From the NCBI GenBank assembly GCA_035697545.1, contig DASSCT010000181.1, positions 1 to 5,191 on the forward strand: DNA of 5,191 nucleotides, in the 5' to 3' direction. The position numbers were made by a program, and so were the translations under genes. This DNA comes from JACDAN01 sp035697545 (lineage in GTDB: Bacteria > Actinomycetota > Thermoleophilia > Gaiellales > Gaiellaceae). Of this stretch, positions 1 through 5,191 are shown one piece after another. Numbering within the stretch: the stretch's first letter is position 1; each line of letters opens with the position of its first letter. The notes under the pieces are model-generated. The model did no database searches, had not been told where the DNA came from, and worked only from the letters and a program-made list of their open reading frames with translations.

Positions 1-1582
1 GATCGTCCGCAGGCTGACCGCAGTCGAGACGCTCGGGAGCGCGACCGTGATCGCCTCGGACAAGACGGGCACGCTGACCGAGAACCGGCTCCGGCTCGCC
101 GACACCCGGCCCGCGAACGGCCGGAACGAGCGGGAGCTGCTGACCGCCGCTGTTCTGGCGTCGACCGCACGACTGCTCGCCGAGGAAGGACGGCTCAGGC
201 CAGTCGGCGATCCGGTCGACGCCGCGATCGTGCTCGCCGCGCACGAGAGCGGTCTGACCGGAGACGGGCTGGTCGAGGGTCAGCGCCCCCTGCGTGAGCT
301 GCCGTTCGATCCGGTACGCAAGCGCATGGCTCTCGTCTACGGCGGGGACGACGGGCGCCACCTGTACGTGAAGGGTGCGCCCGAGGTCGTGCTGGAGCGC
401 TCGACACTGTCGGCGGACGAGTCCGCGGCGATCGAGGCGGTCGCAGAGGAGTGGGCGTCTAGTGGGCTCAAGGTGCTCGCCGTCGCCGAACGCCGGCTTC
501 CGGATATGCCCCTCGACGAGGAGGCTCTCGAGCGCGAGCTCAGCATCGTCGGGCTCGTCGCGCTGCACGATCCCTTGCGCGAGACGGCCCACGACGCGGT
601 CGAGGATGCGCGCTCGGCGGGCCTGCGCGTGGAGATGATCACCGGTGACCATGCGTTGACCGCGGCGGCGATCGGTCGCTCGCTCGGCCTGCCTGATTCT
701 GCGATTCACGCACGCGTGACGCCCGCCGAGAAGCTGCGTCTCGTGCAGTCGCTGCAGGATGAGCGGGAGGTGGTCGCGGTCACCGGGGACGGTGTCAACG
801 ACGCGCCGGCTCTCCGGACCGCGGACGTCGGCGTCGCCATGGGTCGCGGCGGCACCGAGGCGGCCCGCGAGTCGGCCGATCTCGTCGTTACGGACGACGA
901 CTTTGCCACCATCGTCGCGGCGATCCGCGAAGGGCGCGTGATCGCGGACAACATCCGGAAGTTCGTTGCCTTCCTGCTCTCGGCGAACCTGGGCGAGGTC
1001 GCGCTATTCGCAGTCGCGATTCCCGCGGGTCTCGGTGCGCCGATGACCGTCGTGCAGGTGCTCATGGTCAACGTCCTCACGGACGGGCTCCCTGCGATCG
1101 CGCTCACGCGCGATGCCGCTGCGGCTGACACGATGCAACGGCCGCCCGAGCGCGGCGACCGCCTCTTCCCGCCGCGCGCGTGGGGCGCACTGGCCCTCAT
1201 CGGCGTACTCGTCGGCTTCGCCGCGCTGATCGCGTTTCTCCTCGGCCGCATCGACGGGGGAGACGAGGCGCGAACGATGGCTTTCGCGACGGTCGCGTTC
1301 GCGGAGCTTGCGCTCGTCTTCTCGCTCCGCTCGCCTGTCCTTGCCGCGTGGCAGGCGTCCCGGAACCTGTATCTGGTCGGGAGTGTCGTCCTCTCCGCCG
1401 CCATCGTGCTCGTCACCCTCTACGTGCCCGCGCTGAACGAGCCGCTCGGCACCGTGCCCCTCGGCCCTGCCGAGCTCGGCATCGTCGCGGTCCTTGCCTT
1501 CGCGCCGTTCGCCTGTGTCGAGATCGGCAAGGCGCTGCTTCGGCGCTCGGGTTGGACGCTAGAGGCGGCGCCTCGACGGTGA
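1..1582 (+). CDS. Cation-translocating P-type ATPase, probably P2A Ca2+-type (5'-truncated by window edge)
   Basis: An ATP-driven inner-membrane cation pump. The frame is open from base 2 through the left edge, so the true start, the actuator domain and helices M1-M4 lie outside. The GTG at 47 is an internal Val in the phosphorylation loop, not a start. Visible motifs are DKTGTLT with the phosphorylated Asp at 59-61, a GDP-type N-domain motif near 206, KGAPE at 371-385, TGDHALTA at 641-664, and the hinge GDGVNDAPAL at 785-814. Six hydrophobic helices follow (M5-M10, about 960-1530). M5 carries SANLGEV (Asn 986-988, Glu 995-997), M6 carries VNVLTDGLPA (Asn 1070-1072, Thr-Asp 1079-1084), and M8 has a Glu at 1304-1306. 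These match the Ca2+ ligands of SERCA-type pumps, so Ca2+ export is the favoured role; Mn2+ or another divalent cation is possible. The soft-metal CPC motif of P1B pumps is absent from the visible helices, though its usual site in M4 is off-window. The stop is TGA at 1580-1582, 7 bp from the convergent mgtE stop. Confidence is high for family and moderate for ion. Confidence 0.95.
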   Translation, partial: IVRRLTAVETLGSATVIASDKTGTLTENRLRLADTRPANGRNERELLTAAVLASTARLLAEEGRLRPVGDPVDAAIVLAAHESGLTGDGLVEGQRPLRELPFDPVRKRMALVYGGDDGRHLYVKGAPEVVLERSTLSADESAAIEAVAEEWASSGLKVLAVAERRLPDMPLDEEALERELSIVGLVALHDPLRETAHDAVEDARSAGLRVEMITGDHALTAAAIGRSLGLPDSAIHARVTPAEKLRLVQSLQDEREVVAVTGDGVNDAPALRTADVGVAMGRGGTEAARESADLVVTDDDFATIVAAIREGRVIADNIRKFVAFLLSANLGEVALFAVAIPAGLGAPMTVVQVLMVNVLTDGLPAIALTRDAAAADTMQRPPERGDRLFPPRAWGALALIGVLVGFAALIAFLLGRIDGGDEARTMAFATVAFAELALVFSLRSPVLAAWQASRNLYLVGSVVLSAAIVLVTLYVPALNEPLGTVPLGPAELGIVAVLAFAPFACVEIGKALLRRSGWTLEAAPRR

Positions 1583-1589
1583 CCGGCAC

Positions 1590-2567
1590 CTAGGCGACGA
1601 GGAGGAGAGCGACCGCGAAGTAGGTGATGATCGAGAGCAGGTCCTGGATGACCGTGGCGAGTGGGCCTGAGCCGAACGCGGGATCGCGTCCGAGCCGGGC
1701 CAGTCCGTACGGCAGCGCCATGGCGACGACCGAGGCAATCGAGCAGCTGATCGCCAGGGATATGCCGACGGCGACAGCCACGTCCGCCTGTCCCCAGATC
1801 GCGAAGGTGAAGGCGAGGAACGCCGCGCCCAGAAGTCCGCCGATCACGAGCCCGGTCAGAAGCTCGCGCGGGAAGACCGCGCGGACGGGAATTCCCAGTG
1901 CCATGCCGCGGATGACGACCGTCTCGGTCTGCGTCCCCACGGCATCGGCCATGTAGACGACCGCCGGCACGAAAAACGCCAGGAGGACCTCTTTGCGGAT
2001 CTCGTCCTCGAACGCGCCGACGATCGCGGCCGAGGCCATCGCGCCGAGGAGGCCGAGCCCGAGCCAGGGCAGTCGGTGCCACAGGCGCCGCGCGACCGGC
2101 TCCAGCGAGGCCGTCCGCGCAACCGAGGCGCCGCGGAGGAAGCCGCCGAGACGAGCCAGGTCTTCCTCGTGCTCGAGCTCGAGGAGCTGGAGGAGCCTTT
2201 CCGGCGGGACGAGCCCGTGGAAGCGTTCGTCGGCGTCGACGACGGCGACGGTGCGGTCGCCGCGAACGGCCGTCGCTCGTGCGGCTGTCTCGAGGTCGGC
2301 CTCCGGCGGAACAAGCAAGGCCTCCTCCGAGATCTCAGCAAGCGACGTCTCCTCGGCCGCGGCGAGCAGGCGCTCGATCGGAACGATCCCCGCGAAGCGC
2401 TCTTCCTCGAGCAGAACGACTTCCGTGGCGCTTGCGAACTGCCGTCCCATGAGTGCTGCCTGTATCTCGCCGGCGCGTGAGGTCGGGTCGGCCAGCGGTA
2501 CGTCTGAAACGGCGGCTTGCCCGGCGGTGCCCTCGAGGACCTCCACGCCCCGAATAGCCTCGACCAC
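1590..2567 (-). CDS. mgtE: MgtE-family Mg2+ transporter, short form (CBS pair plus membrane domain, no N domain)
   Basis: A predicted 325-residue inner-membrane divalent-cation (Mg2+) channel/transporter. Residues about 18-75 and 76-135 form two CBS-like units. Residues 131-165 resemble the MgtE connecting helix (EHEEDLARLGGFLRG, then RLPWL). Five membrane helices follow at about 168-186, 193-211, 234-258, 263-290 and 302-324. Membrane signatures are a conserved Pro at 201, VGTQTETVVIRG at 210-221 in place of the usual GGNxGxQ-type segment, and DPAFGSGPLATVIQDLLSIITYF at 295-317 in two halves around Asp309 (1641-1643), the apparent equivalent of the pore Asp432 of Thermus MgtE. Typical MgtE has about 450 residues with an N-terminal superhelical domain. 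That domain is missing, and an in-frame TAG at 2619-2621 lies only 17 codons upstream, so it cannot be encoded in this frame. The start is GTG at 2567, with a weak GAGAG ribosome site 7 nt upstream; GTG at codon 8 is a poorer alternative. The gene lies 51 bp downstream of the cyclase-like gene and is possibly co-transcribed. It could transport another divalent ion. Confidence 0.9.
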   Translation of the reverse strand: MVEAIRGVEVLEGTAGQAAVSDVPLADPTSRAGEIQAALMGRQFASATEVVLLEEERFAGIVPIERLLAAAEETSLAEISEEALLVPPEADLETAARATAVRGDRTVAVVDADERFHGLVPPERLLQLLELEHEEDLARLGGFLRGASVARTASLEPVARRLWHRLPWLGLGLLGAMASAAIVGAFEDEIRKEVLLAFFVPAVVYMADAVGTQTETVVIRGMALGIPVRAVFPRELLTGLVIGGLLGAAFLAFTFAIWGQADVAVAVGISLAISCSIASVVAMALPYGLARLGRDPAFGSGPLATVIQDLLSIITYFAVALLLVA

Positions 2568-2618
2568 GCTTGCACTCTCGCAGGGCAGGCAGACGCCGTC
2601 GACCGAACGCCAGCACGG

Positions 2619-5144
2619 CTAGATGGCCGACCGGGCCTTGTCCTGAGAGGATTGTGGGTGAGAACGGTCCGGGGCGAGGCCGGCAGCCTCGCCTATCGAC
2701 ATCAGGCTGCCCTCCTCTCGCGCGTCGCTGAACGCGGGTCCGGCCACGCCGAGGACGAGGGCTTCGACTTCCTCGCGGTGGTTCTCCCACTGTCGGACGG
2801 GTCTGGACGCCTGTTCGCTTTCGATCGCCCCCCAAAGATGGCCGGCCTGCTCGGCGTCACCACGTTCTGCGGCGATGACGGCAAGCTCAGCGGCCGCAAA
2901 AACCACGCGCCGACGGTCACCGAGGCCCAAGGAGAGCTCGAGTGAGCGGAGCGCATGACCTCCGGCGGCATCGAGATTGCCGCGCTCGCGCTCGAACGCG
3001 GCAGCACCCTTGAACTGGCCGCTCTCCCACCATGCCCAGCCGATCTCGTGGGCGATCGCGGCGCTCTGAAGCCTGAGCTCGATCGCGAGTGCGAGATCGC
3101 CCTCTCCGTGGGGCTTTTCGGCGAGGTATCCGAGTACCTGTGCCTCGCCACGAGGCAGGCTGAGCTGTCGGAATGTGAGGAGTGATTCCTCGAGCAGCGG
3201 CCAGGCGGCGGCCGTCTCACCCCTGTCAACCATGTTTCCAGCGACGCGGTAGCGGAGGTTCGCCGTCTGGACCTCGTCTCCACTCGCGATGAAGAGTTCG
3301 AGGCTCTGCTGGTAGCAGGGCGCGGCACGTTCGGTTTCGCCGGAGACCTGGAGTGCACCGCCGAGGGCACGCAGCGCGTGTGCGCGAAGCTTCGGTTCGG
3401 CGTCCGGGGCTCGTGCGAGCAGCGGCTCGAGGCGTGACGCGCCCTCGGTTTGCTCGCGAACGAGCCAGAATCCCTCGAGCGACGCGGCCAGAGCGAGGCC
3501 ACGCTCGGGGTCGTGCTCGGCCGCCCAATCGAGCGCGGCGCGGACGTTGTCGATCTCGGGCGCGATGAGATCGACATCCCACTTGCCGGGAACACCGACA
3601 GTCGCGCGCATGCCCGCACGATCGGCGAGCTCGATCAACAAGTCGATTTGCAGTCGCCGAAGGGCATCCTCCTCACCCGAGGCCGCCAGGTGCTCCCGCG
3701 CGAACTCGCGGATTGTCTCGAGCATCCAGAAGCGCTCGTCCCCGTTCGCGTCGGTGCGTCGGCGGACGAGGCTCTTGTCGAGGAGCGACGCAAGCGTGTC
3801 GGGGTTCGAGGCACAGACCGCCTCGGCCGCCTCGAGAGTGCAGCCGCCGCGGAAGACTGCGAGCCGGGCGAACAGCCGCTGTTCGTCGTCGTCGAGGAGG
3901 CCGTAGCTCCAAGCGATCGTCGTACGCAACGTGGCGTGGCGCTCGTCGGCGTCGCGGCCGCCCTTGAGCAGGTCGAGCCGTTGCGCGATCCGTTCCAGCA
4001 GCTGCTCAGGGCCGAGCAGCTTGAGCCTTGCGGCGGCCAACTCGATAGCGAGCGGGAGCCCGTCGAGGCGGCGGATCAGCTCGTGCACCGCGGGCGAGTC
4101 GCCGACATCGCGCCGGACAGCCTGCGCCCGTTCGATGAACAGCGTGACGGCATCTCCCTCGTCCATCGGCGGCAGGTCGAACTCGGCCTCGCCAGAGATC
4201 CGCAGCGGTTCGCGGCTCGTGACCAGCAGGCGAAGAGCAGGAGCGGCCGCGAGCAGCTCCGCAACCGGGCGCGCTGCGTCAGGGAGCAGCTGCTCCATGT
4301 TGTCGAGTACGACATGGGCTCGCTTCTCACCGATCCGCGTCGCGATCGCGGCGGCATCGTCGCCGGAGGCACCGAGGCGCTCGGCGATCAAGGACACGAC
4401 CACTGCTGCGTCGCGAACGGGTGCGAGCGGAACGAAGACCGTGCCCCCGTCCGCCTCTTCGGCGAGGAACCGGGCGAGCTCGATCGAGAACCGCGTCTTG
4501 CCAGTGCCGCCGGGACCGATGATCGTCAGCAGGCGCGGCTCGCGTTCGAGCCACATACTGGCAGCCTCCGAGAGCTCGCGCTCGCGACCGAGGAAGCGAG
4601 TCGCCGGAGCAGGAAGGTCGAGAGCACCCGGCGTTCGCAGCGGCGGGAAATCGGCGACGCCGAGCTGGAACAGACGAGCTGGAGCGTCGAAGTCTTTGAG
4701 CCGATGGCGTCCGAGATCCCGGAGCGGCTCATCCGCGAGCAGCGCGGCGGTCGCGGCCGAGACGATCACCTGACCGCCGTGGGCGAGCGCGGCTACCCGG
4801 GCAGCGCGATGGACGTCGATTCCGACATAGCCCTCAGCGGCCACGATCGGCGTTCCCGTGTGCAGGCCCATCCGCACCGCGATCGGCCCGGACGCGAGCG
4901 CCCGCTGTCCCACCCTCGCCGAGGCGGCGGCCCCAGCAGCGGTCGGGAAGGCGACGAAGAACGCGTCACCTTGGGTGTCGACTTCCACACCGCCGTGGGC
5001 CGCGAAGGTGTCGCGCAGCACGCGGCGATGCTCGGCCAGTGCCTCGGCATACAGCCCCGGGCCGACCTGTTTGAGGAGGCGTGTGGAGCCCTCGATGTCC
5101 GTGAACAGGAACGTCACTGTCCCCGCGGGCAAGTCCCTCGGCAC
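2619..5144 (-). CDS. Multidomain signalling protein: class III cyclase-like domain, STAND/NB-ARC NTPase, TPR region
   Basis: An 841-residue, probably cytoplasmic signal-transduction protein with no membrane segment or signal peptide. Residues about 6-165 are a class III nucleotide-cyclase homology domain. Metal-binding Asp16 (FTDIEGS) and Asp60 (DTQGD) and the transition-state-type Arg116 are present. The purine-specifying Lys is Asp56 and the catalytic Asn is His112, so cyclase activity is doubtful. Residues about 181-490 are a STAND ATPase: Walker A GPGGTGKT at 210-217 (Lys216 codon 4497-4499), Walker B VVLDNME at 278-284, LLVTSRE at 306-312, GLPL at 362-365, then a winged-helix-like part with TTIAWSYGLL near 408-417. 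Residues about 580-775 are Ala/Leu-rich helical pairs resembling TPRs. The end (LGVAGPAFSDAREEG to about 820) matches the usual terminus of such regulators, so the protein looks complete, but no LuxR or other DNA-binding domain is visible. The start is GTG at 5144, ten codons before the cyclase beta strand as is usual for the family. No clear Shine-Dalgarno is seen, and the frame stays open to the window edge without another start codon. The ligand and output are unknown. Confidence 0.9.
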   Translation of the reverse strand: MPRDLPAGTVTFLFTDIEGSTRLLKQVGPGLYAEALAEHRRVLRDTFAAHGGVEVDTQGDAFFVAFPTAAGAAASARVGQRALASGPIAVRMGLHTGTPIVAAEGYVGIDVHRAARVAALAHGGQVIVSAATAALLADEPLRDLGRHRLKDFDAPARLFQLGVADFPPLRTPGALDLPAPATRFLGRERELSEAASMWLEREPRLLTIIGPGGTGKTRFSIELARFLAEEADGGTVFVPLAPVRDAAVVVSLIAERLGASGDDAAAIATRIGEKRAHVVLDNMEQLLPDAARPVAELLAAAPALRLLVTSREPLRISGEAEFDLPPMDEGDAVTLFIERAQAVRRDVGDSPAVHELIRRLDGLPLAIELAAARLKLLGPEQLLERIAQRLDLLKGGRDADERHATLRTTIAWSYGLLDDDEQRLFARLAVFRGGCTLEAAEAVCASNPDTLASLLDKSLVRRRTDANGDERFWMLETIREFAREHLAASGEEDALRRLQIDLLIELADRAGMRATVGVPGKWDVDLIAPEIDNVRAALDWAAEHDPERGLALAASLEGFWLVREQTEGASRLEPLLARAPDAEPKLRAHALRALGGALQVSGETERAAPCYQQSLELFIASGDEVQTANLRYRVAGNMVDRGETAAAWPLLEESLLTFRQLSLPRGEAQVLGYLAEKPHGEGDLALAIELRLQSAAIAHEIGWAWWESGQFKGAAAFERERGNLDAAGGHALRSLELSLGLGDRRRVVFAAAELAVIAAERGDAEQAGHLWGAIESEQASRPVRQWENHREEVEALVLGVAGPAFSDAREEGSLMSIGEAAGLAPDRSHPQSSQDKARSAI

Positions 5145-5150
5145 GCCCGG

Positions 5151-5156
5151 AGTATC
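5151..5156 (-). promoter_or_regulatory. Possible -10 element of a leaderless transcript for the cyclase-like gene
   Basis: On the minus strand GATACT lies 6 nt before the GTG start at 5144, matching TATAAT at 4 of 6 positions including the key A2 and T6. This is the spacing expected if transcription began at the start codon, as in leaderless mRNAs common in Actinobacteria. No Shine-Dalgarno is visible before this GTG, which fits. No convincing -35 hexamer is found about 17 nt upstream, and a 4/6 match can arise by chance, so this is only a suggestion. Confidence 0.2.
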
Positions 5157-5191
5157 GTTGACGACTTCGCTCTGGACGGGCTTCCAGCTCT

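Noticed and set aside
706..1416. 236-codon open frame antisense to the P-type ATPase
   Set aside because: The translation is biased, low-complexity and motif-free, and it lies opposite well-conserved ATPase motifs, so it is a shadow frame.
1562..1574. Inverted repeat GAGGC-GGC-GCCTC at the 3' end of the ATPase gene, considered as a bidirectional terminator
   Set aside because: The stem is only 5 bp, it lies inside the coding codons, and no T-tract follows on either strand. GC-rich coding DNA produces such hairpins often.
2171..2196. Short repeated CTCGAG/GAGGAGCTG pattern, considered as a tandem repeat
   Set aside because: It encodes the Leu/Glu-rich helix LLQLLELEHEE of the MgtE protein, so codon repetition explains it.
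1993..2622. 209-codon + strand frame across the mgtE N-terminus
   Set aside because: Its composition is Ser/Arg/Ala-rich with no domain signal, while the opposite strand gives a coherent CBS-MgtE protein.
2517..2945. 142-codon + strand frame spanning the intergenic gap and the end of the cyclase-like gene
   Set aside because: No family resemblance is seen, it overlaps the conserved C-terminal end of the minus-strand gene, and it is most easily explained as a GC-rich shadow.
3931..4773. 280-codon open frame on the + strand opposite the STAND/cyclase region
   Set aside because: Its product is Ser/Arg/Ala-rich low-complexity sequence with no recognisable domain, as expected for the antisense of a GC-rich gene. 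The minus-strand frame has clear Walker and cyclase motifs.

Overview
The window is GC-rich and densely coding, with C/G-ending codons and GTG starts. The long signalling protein with a class III cyclase-like domain, a STAND NTPase and TPR repeats is a type I know mainly from Actinobacteria, including soil Thermoleophilia-like lineages, and also from Chloroflexi. A high-GC actinobacterium, possibly from a soil metagenome, is my best guess. This is inference only, since no rRNA or marker gene is present.

There are three genes. On the + strand, 1-1582 is the C-terminal two thirds of a P-type cation ATPase that enters through the left edge. It keeps the phosphorylation loop, nucleotide-binding domain and helices M5-M10, and the Ca2+-site residues typical of P2A pumps are present. 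On the - strand, 5144-2619 encodes an 841-residue protein: an N-terminal class III nucleotide-cyclase-like domain, a STAND/NB-ARC-type NTPase, and a TPR-like C-terminal region. Downstream of it on the same strand, 2567-1590 encodes a short MgtE-family Mg2+ transporter with a CBS pair and five membrane helices but no MgtE N domain.

The ATPase and mgtE genes converge tail to tail with 7 bp between their stops. The cyclase-like gene and the mgtE gene are co-directional, 51 bp apart, with no convincing terminator between them, so co-transcription is plausible. Two divalent-cation transporters (probably a Ca2+-type pump and a Mg2+ channel/transporter) therefore lie beside a predicted nucleotide- and ATP-sensing signalling protein. 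No functional link can be proven from the sequence.

I saw no RNA genes, mobile elements, CRISPR arrays or significant repeats. There is no gene-free stretch over 300 bases; the longest are 2568-2618 (51 bp) and 5145-5191 (47 bp). The main points of interest are the altered substrate-specifying residues in the cyclase domain and the reduced MgtE architecture. I see no clear evidence of an entirely new system.
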